Assembly: GCA_964461995.1 (NCBI GenBank)
Contig: CAYWXL010000011.1
Location: forward strand, 30,112 to 94,111
DNA from: JALSRK01 sp964461995
GTDB taxonomy: Bacteria; Acidobacteriota; Terriglobia; Bryobacterales; Bryobacteraceae
DNA length: 64,000 bases
Direction of reading: 5' to 3'
Position 1 is the first letter of the stretch, and each line of letters begins with the position of its first letter. The notes beneath the pieces are model-generated. The model ran no database searches, had not been told where the DNA came from, and saw only the letters and a list, made by a program, of their open reading frames with translations. Position numbers and translations under genes: made by a program. Shown piece after piece: positions 53,682 through 62,307 of the stretch.

Positions 53682-55040
53682 TCAGAGCGACACCGGCCAG
53701 TTGCGGCCCGGCGGCTCGCCGGGACGAGGCAGAGCCGGCGGCAGATAGTCATAGGTATCATGCATCCAGTCGCTCAAGAGTTTCAGCAGTTTGTTCAAGA
53801 CGTCCTCGTGCGCCGGGTCATCGGCCAGGTTGTTGAACTCGCCAGGATCGTGCTGAATGTCGTAGAGTTCGAGCATCGGTCGGGTCCGGTTGAACAACTG
53901 CAGGTGGCGGCGTTTCAGGCGCCCCTTCCGCGCCTCCCGCTTAAGGGAAGCCCAGGTCGGCGAGTTCTCCAGATCCCAGGCTGGCCGGTACGGAAAGTGT
54001 GGGGCGGCGTTGAAGATCAGCTTGTAGCGCTCAGTGCGCACGCTGCGGATCGGGTCGAAGTTGTCGTGCCAATTGCGTTCCGAAAAGACCGCCTCACGCT
54101 TTTGATAAGGACGCCCCTCGAGCAGAGCCAGGAAGCTACGTCCTTGCATCTTCTCCGGCTTCTCGATGCCGGCGGCGTCGAGCCAAGTGACAGGCAGATC
54201 GACGTGGGCGATCAGGTCGTCCACCACCCGCCCGGCCTGGATGCGGCCTTTCCACCAAGCGATCAGCGGCACGCGCAGGCCGGGATCGTAGCAGGTACCC
54301 TTAGCGCGGGGGAACGGCATGCCGTTGTCACCGGTCATGATGACAAGGGTGTTGTCGGCGAGCCCGCGCTTTTCCAGCAGCTCCAAAAGCTCGCCACACT
54401 CCCGGTCGAAGCGGGCGATCTCGTCGTAATACATCGCCAGATCACGCCGGATCTCCGGCGTATCGGGCAGGAAGTCCGGTACCTTCACTTTCTCCGGATC
54501 GTGGGGCGGATCGCAGGCGCCCGGCCGGTACGGCCGGTGCGGATCGGTAGAGCCGAACTGCAGCCAGAACGGCCGGCCGGCTGGCAAAGCGTCGAAGAAC
54601 TCTTCGAATCGTGCGTTGCGCCCGCCGTAGAAGTCCCAGCGCTTGTCGAACTCTTTTCCCTGGTGAACCTTGCGGAACGCCCCGACAAAGTAGCCCTTTT
54701 CCTTGAGCGGTTCGAGGAAAGTCTGCTCCCACGGCGGCATCGGCGTGTGCAGCCGCGAGGTATTGGTGGTATGCGGCGTGCAGCCGGTGAAGATCGACGA
54801 GCGGTTGGGGCTGCACTGGGAGGAGCTGACGAAACAGTTGTTGAAGCGGATGCCTTCGGCGGCAAGGCGGTCCAGGTTCGGCGTGCGGACGGGATTGCCG
54901 TAGCAGCCCATGTCGGGCACGCTCTGGTCGTCCGAGATCAGGAAAAGAAAGTTCGGCAGCTTGGATTGGGCTTTAAGGAACGCCGGGGCCGAACCAGCGG
55001 CCAGCCCTGTCTTCATCAGCGAACGCCGAGTGACTTTCAA
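53682..55040 (-). CDS. Tat-exported sulfatase
   Basis: 452 aa. A twin-arginine signal (VTRRSLMKTGLAAGSAPAFLKA) is followed by the sulfatase fold: FLFLISDDQSVPDMGCYGNP supplies metal-binding aspartates, and SSQCSPNRSS is the C-x-P-x-R formylglycine motif, so activity needs a formylglycine-generating enzyme, not seen here. GDNGMPFPRAKGTCYDPGLRVPLIAWW is the second metal-site block. The substrate is a sulfate ester, perhaps from polysaccharide. It follows the DUF3604 gene in the same direction, 32 bases away, within a secreted catabolic block. Confidence 0.92.
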   Translation of the reverse strand: MKVTRRSLMKTGLAAGSAPAFLKAQSKLPNFLFLISDDQSVPDMGCYGNPVRTPNLDRLAAEGIRFNNCFVSSSQCSPNRSSIFTGCTPHTTNTSRLHTPMPPWEQTFLEPLKEKGYFVGAFRKVHQGKEFDKRWDFYGGRNARFEEFFDALPAGRPFWLQFGSTDPHRPYRPGACDPPHDPEKVKVPDFLPDTPEIRRDLAMYYDEIARFDRECGELLELLEKRGLADNTLVIMTGDNGMPFPRAKGTCYDPGLRVPLIAWWKGRIQAGRVVDDLIAHVDLPVTWLDAAGIEKPEKMQGRSFLALLEGRPYQKREAVFSERNWHDNFDPIRSVRTERYKLIFNAAPHFPYRPAWDLENSPTWASLKREARKGRLKRRHLQLFNRTRPMLELYDIQHDPGEFNNLADDPAHEDVLNKLLKLLSDWMHDTYDYLPPALPRPGEPPGRNWPVSL

Positions 55041-55072
55041 ATTGTTGCCTCCCTTCTTTTGGTCTTCTCCGC

Positions 55073-57868
55073 CTACTTCACGCGGACCCAGATGGGCGAA
55101 CTCCAGGCCATCTGGTCGTCCACCTGTTGGACCCGGACGTAGTAGTAACTCTCGCCCGGCTCGACATCGCGATCCTCGAAAGTGAACTCGACATCGTCCT
55201 TCATCGGCTGCCGTGTGTGCAAGAACGTGTTGTTTTTGATGATATCGATCTGCCGGATGGGAGCCGTCCCCAGCACCTTGATCCAGAGCCGGAACCCCCG
55301 GCCGGCCTCGACGATATCGCCTTGCAAGTACTCGCGCCCGCTGTCCTGTAGCCGGTAGTCGAGGATGATGTTGTCGGTGGCGCCGTAGGAGTGCCGCTGC
55401 TTCATCGCCTCGAGAAGGCCCTGGCGGGAGTAATCTTCGGCGATGGTGCAGGCGTAGGAGATATGGGTGGAAAGGTGATCGGAGGAGGCCTGCACGCCGA
55501 GCTTATAACCCTTGGCCCAGGCATTCCAGACATAGCCGAGGGGCCGGAAACCACCGGGAGCCGAGGTCGGCTTGCCGCCCCACGCCGCTTTCGGGGCGCC
55601 TTCGTACTCGGCCGAAACGCGGTCCCCTTGATAAATCTCGACTAGCGGCTCGACTTCGGGGTCGTTGTCGCGCCAGTCGGTGCCCATGCCGGTGGCCGAG
55701 GTATGGGAGATGGCGATTCCGTCGTACTTCTTCAAGTAGGCGTAGAGCGCCGCCGCGCCGATTTTCCCATTCCTTTCTTCCGGCGGGATCGGCAAGGTGG
55801 GGTTGCCGCGGCGGGCGAAGATCACATTGCGGTGCCCGTTCGGATACCGGACGCTCCGCTCATACCCGAACAGCGGTACAAAGCGGCCGGGCACGAGCAG
55901 GACATCGGCCATCTGCTGGAGCAACCAGTTCACGTATTCGATGTCGGGCCCGGTCACGCTATTGTGCTCGCTGACCATGATGTAGTCGAGGCTCACGGCG
56001 TCGATGGCGTAGCGGTAGGTGTCCACGAGGCTGCCCTCGTTGTGGCCGTCGAAGGAGAACTCGGTGTGGCGGTGGGTGTCCCCGCGGTAGATCCGGTACG
56101 TCTTGCCGCCGGAGCGGATCGTATAGCCCCGGATGCGGCTCAGATCCGCGGTCTCGTTCGGGTGCAAGGGGAAGGTGCGGATCGCGGCCGGTATTCGCCG
56201 CTTGAAGACGGGCGCCGCCGCCCGTTTGGCGAAGCGAGGCAGCGGGGCGGCGTAGACATCCCACTTGCTGGGAATGAACTGGTCGAATCCACGGTTGTCC
56301 GTAGGCCAGGCCGCCCAGACGGCGCCGTCCGGCCCGTTCGCGAGCCCGATGCGCATGTCGGTCCGGCCCTGGCTGAACGGCACAGCGATCGGCGTGGTCC
56401 AGCGGGAGCCGTCGTAAGTCGTCGCATAGAGGTTCCATCCGGCGCGATGCATCGGCGCGTCGCTCGGGGTGTCCTGGATCCGCGGCAGCCGGTGGCGGAA
56501 CAGCAGCCACATCCGCCCCACGCCGTCCCAGTGCAAAGTCGGTAAATCGTTGTAGCCGCGCAGGGACGCCGGAAGCGAGCGCTCCAGATCGGCAGCCGGC
56601 TCCTTCCATTCGCCGCCGGCGAGTACCGCCACCGCCATCCACCGGGCCTGGTAGAGACGGGTGCCTTGGCGCTTCACTAGGAAGCCCGTATCTTTGCCCC
56701 ACTGGGTGCCGCTTTCGTTCCAGGCGGCCCAGAGGCGGTCCTGGTCGTCGCACGCCAGGCTGACGTGCGCCTCGAACTTCGGCGTCTCGGCGAGGGCGGG
56801 TAGATCCGTCCACTGGCCTTTCTCCCACCGGCGGACGATCACGTCGTAGTTGCCCTTGTCATAGGTGTCCCAGGCGACGTAGACGCGGCCTTTCGAGTCG
56901 GCGGCCACGGCTGGCTCCCAGTCATCGGCGGGAGAAGTGGAGATGCGTTCTGGCGCAGACCACTCTTGTCCGTCATAGCGCCGGGCGAAGATGTCGGAGC
57001 GGCCGTTGCGGAAGCCTTGCCACACCAGCCACAGGTTGCCCCGCGCGTCGGGCGCCAGGGCGTGGTAGATATCCGGCTGCGGGGCCTCGCTGAGCCGCAC
57101 GATCTGCGACCACTTCCCTCCGGCGTAACGGCGGCCGTAGAGGTCGTAGTTGCCCCTCACCTGGGACGACCAGACGAACCAAACGCCGCCAGCGCCGTCG
57201 CGGGCGGCCTTCACCAGAAAGATGTCCCGGTGATCGCCGGAGATCTTCTCTTCCGGTTGCCAGAGCTCACCGTCGAAGCGGCGCACGCGGACCTCGTTTT
57301 TCCAGTCCTTGTAGGCCACCCAGCCGGCCCACAGCTCGCTGTCGCCGCCGGCTGCCAGCGTGGCGAAGTCGTTCTGGGCGTCGCGGCCTGACAGGCGCTC
57401 GGCGACCGGTGTGCGATCCACGAGCACCGCTCCGCCCAGCCGCGCCTCGACCTTTCCGGGCCGCAACAAGAAAGGCTTGACGGTGAAGGAGCCGTTCTTG
57501 GTCTTGAACCGCACCGTCGTGCCGGACGTGGCCCGGACGTCCACGATCAAACCCGGCACGAGCAGATACGGCTTCGGCCCTTCCATCGGCTCCGCTTCCC
57601 AGGGCCGCTTGCGGAAATTGATCCCCCGCTCTGTGCCGAGCCGCCAGCTAGCCTCCGCCACCTCCTGCTTGGGGCGCGGACGCCAATTGCGCAGATGCAC
57701 CAACTCCCCGCCGGTCACCTCAAGGGAGCCATCCCAAGCCCTGGGTTCGGTATCCGTGACTCCGAAACGAACCCGGAACGAAACGACCTCTTGCGCCGGG
57801 GCGAGAAGCCCCGCAGTGAGCAAAATCAGGGCCGCCCTAACGGCCGCCCGGCTTCCTCCGGTACTCAT
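55073..57868 (-). CDS. Secreted beta-propeller and PHP-like (DUF3604) protein
   Basis: 931 aa from ATG 57868, which has GGAGG eight bases upstream; ATG 57883 is less favourable. After the signal (AAVRAALILLTAGLLAPAQ), residues about 160-560 form BNR/TolB-like propeller blades (GDSELWAGWVAYKDWKNEVRVRRFDG; NLWLVWQGFRNGRSDIFARRYDG). The C-terminal 300 residues have PHP/DUF3604 metal ligands: YRGDTHRHTEFSFDGHNEGS, IMVSEHNS, AISHTSATGMGTDWRD and VQASSDHLSTHISYA. A metal-dependent hydrolase is likely; its substrate is unknown. Its start overlaps the PhoD-like gene by 32 bases. Confidence 0.85.
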   Translation of the reverse strand: MSTGGSRAAVRAALILLTAGLLAPAQEVVSFRVRFGVTDTEPRAWDGSLEVTGGELVHLRNWRPRPKQEVAEASWRLGTERGINFRKRPWEAEPMEGPKPYLLVPGLIVDVRATSGTTVRFKTKNGSFTVKPFLLRPGKVEARLGGAVLVDRTPVAERLSGRDAQNDFATLAAGGDSELWAGWVAYKDWKNEVRVRRFDGELWQPEEKISGDHRDIFLVKAARDGAGGVWFVWSSQVRGNYDLYGRRYAGGKWSQIVRLSEAPQPDIYHALAPDARGNLWLVWQGFRNGRSDIFARRYDGQEWSAPERISTSPADDWEPAVAADSKGRVYVAWDTYDKGNYDVIVRRWEKGQWTDLPALAETPKFEAHVSLACDDQDRLWAAWNESGTQWGKDTGFLVKRQGTRLYQARWMAVAVLAGGEWKEPAADLERSLPASLRGYNDLPTLHWDGVGRMWLLFRHRLPRIQDTPSDAPMHRAGWNLYATTYDGSRWTTPIAVPFSQGRTDMRIGLANGPDGAVWAAWPTDNRGFDQFIPSKWDVYAAPLPRFAKRAAAPVFKRRIPAAIRTFPLHPNETADLSRIRGYTIRSGGKTYRIYRGDTHRHTEFSFDGHNEGSLVDTYRYAIDAVSLDYIMVSEHNSVTGPDIEYVNWLLQQMADVLLVPGRFVPLFGYERSVRYPNGHRNVIFARRGNPTLPIPPEERNGKIGAAALYAYLKKYDGIAISHTSATGMGTDWRDNDPEVEPLVEIYQGDRVSAEYEGAPKAAWGGKPTSAPGGFRPLGYVWNAWAKGYKLGVQASSDHLSTHISYACTIAEDYSRQGLLEAMKQRHSYGATDNIILDYRLQDSGREYLQGDIVEAGRGFRLWIKVLGTAPIRQIDIIKNNTFLHTRQPMKDDVEFTFEDRDVEPGESYYYVRVQQVDDQMAWSSPIWVRVK

Positions 57869-59240
57869 AGACGGTCCTCCCATCGACGGCGTGGTGCCGG
57901 AAGAGGATTCCGCGATCGCTCACCGACACCGACAAGAATCCGCCTTTCACACGGTGGAATTGATGATATCGCGGATCCAACCCCGGGGTGCCGCCCGCGT
58001 GGACGTCGCTCGCGGGACCCGAGGAGAATTCGTGCACGCCGGTTTCGGGGTCCACCGAATGATACTGCCAGTGCCGATCGCCGCACACGATAAAGAAGTT
58101 CTGCGGCAAGTTTTCTGCGAACCACCGCCGGATCTCGTTGCCTTCGTGGGCAAAAGCTTTGTTGGCATGGTTGTCCGCCTTCCTCGAGCGGTCCGGCCCC
58201 ACGATCGGCGTTGGGCTCACCAGCACCTTCCACTCGGCGTCGCTCTCGAGCAGCGTCCGCTTCAACCATTCCTTCTGTTCTTTGCCCCAAATCGTCTTCT
58301 CCGGGCCGTCCGGATCGGTGTTCGGCGAGCGGAAGTCCCGGCCCTCGACGAACCACACTTCCAGCCGTTTGCCCCAACGGGCGCGGCGGTAAGTACGTTC
58401 GCCCATGGGGACCTCCTCGAGAAAGATTCTCTGACCTTGCTCGAAGGTGAACGAGCCCATCTTCTCGCGAACCATGCCGGGCCAGCAGTCGTTGTAGTAG
58501 ACGTCGTGGTCGTCTTTTTCCCAGTAAGCCGGCACGCGCAGATGGAAGTCCACCAGCAAGGGCAGGCTGTACATCCGGTTCCAGTGGTAACGCGCCACGG
58601 CGGCGTTGGTGACCCGTGGGCTCTCGTTATCGTAGTAGACCGTATCGCCCGTCAGCACGAGGAAGTCCGGCTTCAGTCGCAGCATGGATTCGTAGATCCG
58701 GAATCCTTTGGGCGAATCGAGGTCCGCGTACATCATGCCGGTCACGACGGTGAACATCACGTCGGCGGGATCGTCCGCAGCCGGCGCGGTGCGGAACGTG
58801 CCGCGCAGGGAGACATGGCGCGGCTTGCCGCCCGGACCCGCCGTGTCGGCGGCGTAATAATAACGCGTGCCGGGCTGCAGGTTCTCGAGACGGAACTGGA
58901 AGGAGTAATCGCGTTCGGCCCCCACGGCGAACCACGGCGTGGCCTTGGCGCCGCGGAGATCCTCGCGCGTGGAATACCGCAGCCGCACGCGGCCGGGCGC
59001 CCCCGGCGCCGCCCCCTCGAGCTGTTCGATCCGGACGCCGGGCGGCACTGTCTTTCGCCCGCCCTTCTCGCGCAGGTCCAAGCCGCCGGCGTTGCGCTCG
59101 GCGTTCCGGGTGATCCTCATCCAGACGATGGCCGAGTGGGGGCCGACTTCGCCCATCTTCACGCCGGTGGCCTGGCGGCTCTGTGGGGGAAGATTCCCGC
59201 CGGCCAGCAACAACAAGGTACCGAGCAGTGCGACTTTCAT
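57837..59240 (-). CDS. PhoD-like alkaline phosphatase/phosphodiesterase
   Basis: 467 aa with a signal peptide (VALLGTLLLLAGGNLPPQ). The N-terminal Fn3-like domain (SAIVWMRITRNAE; ENLQPGTRYYYAADTAG) precedes the metallophosphatase core: LVLTGDTVYYDNESP, YWEKDDHDVYYNDCWPG, VSPTPIVGPDRSRKADNHAN and VCGDRHWQYHSVDPETG provide metal and phosphate ligands typical of PhoD. These enzymes release phosphate from phosphodiesters or monoesters outside the cytoplasm. It heads the sulfatase/DUF3604 unit, suggesting scavenging of phosphate and sulfate from polymers. Confidence 0.92.
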   Translation of the reverse strand: MKVALLGTLLLLAGGNLPPQSRQATGVKMGEVGPHSAIVWMRITRNAERNAGGLDLREKGGRKTVPPGVRIEQLEGAAPGAPGRVRLRYSTREDLRGAKATPWFAVGAERDYSFQFRLENLQPGTRYYYAADTAGPGGKPRHVSLRGTFRTAPAADDPADVMFTVVTGMMYADLDSPKGFRIYESMLRLKPDFLVLTGDTVYYDNESPRVTNAAVARYHWNRMYSLPLLVDFHLRVPAYWEKDDHDVYYNDCWPGMVREKMGSFTFEQGQRIFLEEVPMGERTYRRARWGKRLEVWFVEGRDFRSPNTDPDGPEKTIWGKEQKEWLKRTLLESDAEWKVLVSPTPIVGPDRSRKADNHANKAFAHEGNEIRRWFAENLPQNFFIVCGDRHWQYHSVDPETGVHEFSSGPASDVHAGGTPGLDPRYHQFHRVKGGFLSVSVSDRGILFRHHAVDGRTVYEYRRKPGGR

Positions 59241-59281
59241 AGTGAACGATTATACCGGCCGACCAAGCGGAGCAACCCGAT

Positions 59282-60592
59282 TCAGTAAACGATTCCGGAG
59301 CTTGCAGCGGCACGGGGCAGGCGGGCTGCGAGCGCTTTGCGGTCCACCTGTTGCACCGGGATACCCGAGCGAGCGGCCATGGCCGCCGCCACGCCAGCGG
59401 CCTCGCCCACCATCATCGACACCGTCTCCCGGCGGAGCGTTTGCCAAGCCGTCCCGTCCGCCGCCGGCGAGAGGACGACGAGGAGGTTTCGGAGGTCTGC
59501 TTCCCGGGGCATCAGCACGCCGTAAGGGATGGGGAACGGGTTGTCGGGATTCCGGACTTCCCGCAGCTCCTCGGAGCCAGCGAGACGCCGGCCCTCGGCG
59601 AGGTAGATCTGGTAGGGCCATCCGTTCGCATACGCGAACTCGTCGGCGCACAGCCCGAGGTTCGCCAGGGCGAGCCGGACCGGCCGCGGGGCGGCCCCGT
59701 CGTGCGACAAGAAATAGAGCAGCCCGGCTACCTGGTTCATCCGTATCTGCCGGAATTCCGCACGCCGCCGGAAGTCCGCTTCGCAATACACCCAGCCGCT
59801 GGCCGCGGGCAGCGCCGGGACGCCGGTCCGAAAGCGAACGCTCAGTTTGCCGGCCGGCAACCGGTTGATGAGAAACCAGCCCTCCAGCGTGTCGGGGCCT
59901 GCGGAAGCGGCGGCGTACGCCTCCCGGTCGTAGCCTGAGGGTTTGGGGAAAGGGATCTGATTGTTCGCCTCTGAGGAGAGGCACAGGGCGAACGTCAGGT
60001 CGGCGGTGGGAGAGTCCTGAGGAGTTCCCCGGCCGTACGGCAAACCGGCTTCGGCGATCAAATCTCCCTCATAGGTCGCGTCGATGAAGACCACGCCTTC
60101 GAAAACGCGGCCGCTTTCCGTGATCAGCCGCCGCAGTCGCCGCTTGCGCTTCTTGACGCCCGACCCTTCACGCAACGGCTCCTCACGGTAGACGGGGATG
60201 CCGGCCTCCTTGAGCATCGCCCGGAAGACGGCAAGAGCCACGTGAGGCTCGAACGACCACGCGACAGGCTTGCCGTAGCGCCGTCCTACGCGCTCGTAGA
60301 ACTCCCGGGCCAGTCCCGCGGCGAGGCGTTGATCGGTGGGGTCTGCGGCGCTCCACCCGCCTGAGGTCAAGCCGCCGATGAACCGGCCCGGCTCTACCAG
60401 GGCCGTCTTTGCGCCCTCGCGCTTCGCCGCCACTGCGGCCATCACGCCTCCGCTCGTGGCGCCGTACACCACCACGTCGAAGCGTTGGCCCACAGCGGGG
60501 CTCGCAAACAGCAACAGACCGGCGACAATGACCGTGGCGATCAAGCCATGATTGTCGCGCACTGCCGGCGGTCCTCGCCGGCGCAGTTCCAC
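59282..60592 (-). CDS. Secreted FAD-dependent oxidoreductase (xanthan-lyase-like)
   Basis: 436 aa; ATG 60592, or GTG 60562 giving a shorter signal (LIATVIVAGLLLFASPAVG). Dinucleotide-binding motif FDVVVYGATSGGVMAAVAAKREG, then GGLTSGGWSAADP, a second FAD element (VFEGVVFIDATYEGDLIAEAG) and a C-terminal GEAAGVAAAMAARSG. This is the FAD-dependent family often found with sulfatases in Acidobacteriota and Planctomycetota. Between EGDLIAEAGLPYGRG and LTFALCLSSE the usual 40-50 residues seem to be missing, so it is short for the family. The substrate is unknown; it lies upstream of the PhoD-like gene, 41 bases apart. Confidence 0.82.
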   Translation of the reverse strand: MELRRRGPPAVRDNHGLIATVIVAGLLLFASPAVGQRFDVVVYGATSGGVMAAVAAKREGAKTALVEPGRFIGGLTSGGWSAADPTDQRLAAGLAREFYERVGRRYGKPVAWSFEPHVALAVFRAMLKEAGIPVYREEPLREGSGVKKRKRRLRRLITESGRVFEGVVFIDATYEGDLIAEAGLPYGRGTPQDSPTADLTFALCLSSEANNQIPFPKPSGYDREAYAAASAGPDTLEGWFLINRLPAGKLSVRFRTGVPALPAASGWVYCEADFRRRAEFRQIRMNQVAGLLYFLSHDGAAPRPVRLALANLGLCADEFAYANGWPYQIYLAEGRRLAGSEELREVRNPDNPFPIPYGVLMPREADLRNLLVVLSPAADGTAWQTLRRETVSMMVGEAAGVAAAMAARSGIPVQQVDRKALAARLPRAAASSGIVY

Positions 60593-60685
60593 GGGGCGCA
60601 GCGATCAGCGGATTTATGCGGCCGCGGATGTGCGGCTACCGGTCCGGGGATTACGAGAATCGCGACTTCACCGACAGGCCAGCGC

Positions 60686-61798
60686 TCAGATCAGCTCGCG
60701 CAGCTCTTTCCAGGGGCGGCCCTGCGATTCCGCCACCGCCGGGTAGGTAATGTAGCCGGCGTACACGTTCACGCCCTGGTAGATCGCCTCATTTCGCGCC
60801 ACCGCTTCAGCGAAGCCATGATTGGCGATCTCCAGCAGGTATGGGAATGTGGCGTTGGTGAGCCCCATGGTTGACGTGTGCGGCACGGCCGCTGGCATAT
60901 TGGAGACGCAATAGTGAAGTACGTCGTCCACGAAATAGACCGGGTCCGTATGGGTGGTGGGCCGCGAGGTCTCGAAACAGCCGCCTTGATCGATGGAAAC
61001 GTCCACCATCACGGCGCCTTTCTTCATCGGCTTCAGCATCTCGCGGCGCACTAGCTTGGGGGTGGAGGCGCCGGGAATCAACACGCAACCGATGACCAGG
61101 TCGGCGTGCACGACGGCTTCGCGGATCGTCCAGATGCTCGAGGCCATGGTCTCGACGTCGCCGTTGAAGATGTCGTCGATCTGGCGGAGACGATCCAGGT
61201 TCTTGTCCACGACGGTGACGCGGGCCCCCAGACCCCGGGCCACCTTGGCGGCGTTGTGTCCGGCGACGCCTCCACCCAGGATCAGCACGTTTGCCGGACG
61301 CACACCGGGAATCCCACCCAGCAGGATGCCGCGGCCGCCGCTCGGCGCTTCGAGATACTGGGCGCCGATCTGAACGGCCATCCGCCCGGCGACTTCGCTC
61401 ATGGGCGTCAGCAGGGGCAGGGAGCCGTCCTTTTCGCGGATCGTCTCGTAGGCGATAGCGGTGACCCCTGATTCGATGAGCTTCTCCGTCAGCTCCGGCA
61501 GAGGCGCCAGATGAAGATATGTGAAAAGGATCAAACCTTTCCGCAGGTAGCTGTATTCGGAGGGTTGCGGTTCTTTTACCTTCACTACGAGATCGGCTCG
61601 TCCCCATACTTCTTCCGGGGTCTCGACGATCTCGGCGCCGGCGGCGATGTACTCGTCGTCGGGGATCGTACTACCGGCTCCGGCGCCGGTTTGCACCAGA
61701 ACCTTGTGCCCGGCTTCCACCAGGGCCGACGCGCCGCTGGGAACAAGACCGACGCGCGTCTCGTGGTCCTTAACTTCGCGTGGTACGCCAATGATCAT
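60686..61798 (-). CDS. ald: Alanine dehydrogenase
   Basis: 370 aa NAD-dependent enzyme that interconverts alanine with pyruvate and ammonia. The N-terminus MIIGVPREVKDHETRVGLVPSG, the conserved TYLHLAPLPELTEKLIESGVTAIAYE, the Rossmann motif LILGGGVAGHNAAKVARGLG and the C-terminal DVSIDQGGCFETSRPTTHTDPVY are all family hallmarks. Full length. The ATG overlaps the stop of the peptidoglycan-binding gene (ATGA), so the two are coupled. Confidence 0.96.
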   Translation of the reverse strand: MIIGVPREVKDHETRVGLVPSGASALVEAGHKVLVQTGAGAGSTIPDDEYIAAGAEIVETPEEVWGRADLVVKVKEPQPSEYSYLRKGLILFTYLHLAPLPELTEKLIESGVTAIAYETIREKDGSLPLLTPMSEVAGRMAVQIGAQYLEAPSGGRGILLGGIPGVRPANVLILGGGVAGHNAAKVARGLGARVTVVDKNLDRLRQIDDIFNGDVETMASSIWTIREAVVHADLVIGCVLIPGASTPKLVRREMLKPMKKGAVMVDVSIDQGGCFETSRPTTHTDPVYFVDDVLHYCVSNMPAAVPHTSTMGLTNATFPYLLEIANHGFAEAVARNEAIYQGVNVYAGYITYPAVAESQGRPWKELRELI

Positions 61799-62181
61799 GG
61801 TTGTCTTTCCTCTTCCGGTGACCGGGGTTTATAGTTGGGTGTTCTGGCCGACCGCTTTGGTCCGAGGCCAAGAGTGATCAGCACGAGGGCATCCAGCTTG
61901 CCGTCGGCGGGGAGATTGTGGTCACGCTCAAAACGTTTGAGGGCCGCCGATGTGCGCGAGCCCCACCGTCCGTCGATTGGGCCGGGGTCGTAACCTCGCG
62001 CTTTCAGCGCTCGCTGGATCTGTTTGTAGCGCTCCCGGGTAGGGGCGCGCTGAGGATAGCGCCAGGTACGGCGCCGAGAAGTGGCCGGCGAGGCTCCCTT
62101 GTCGCTCGCTGCCGGCGACGCCGAAAAGGGAAGCAGAGCGCACGACAGCCCAGCGACAGCAAGGAGAACCGGCAGCCGCAT
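61795..62181 (-). CDS. Secreted peptidoglycan-binding domain protein
   Basis: 128 aa from ATG 62181; the frame runs to 62220 without signal character. The N-terminal signal is LPVLLAVAGLSCALLPFSA. A PG_binding_1 domain occupies the second half (YKQIQRALKARGYDPGPIDGRWGSRTSAALKRFERDHNLPADGKLD). No catalytic domain is attached, so it probably binds cell wall only. It precedes ald with a four-base overlap. Confidence 0.85.
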   Translation of the reverse strand: MRLPVLLAVAGLSCALLPFSASPAASDKGASPATSRRRTWRYPQRAPTRERYKQIQRALKARGYDPGPIDGRWGSRTSAALKRFERDHNLPADGKLDALVLITLGLGPKRSARTPNYKPRSPEEERQP

Positions 62182-62307
62182 CTCAGAAATGAGTCTATCA
62201 GGAACGGCTTCGCCGGACACGCGGGGTTTCCAGCATCACGCCGCCCTCAGCCGAAGCCGGCCGGGCATTCCAGGGAGGCACCGCAATTCGCTGCTACGTT
62301 CTGCAGC

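Noticed and set aside
57360..59288. Plus-strand frame of 642 residues
   Set aside because: Antisense to the PhoD-like and DUF3604 genes and lacking any recognisable motif.
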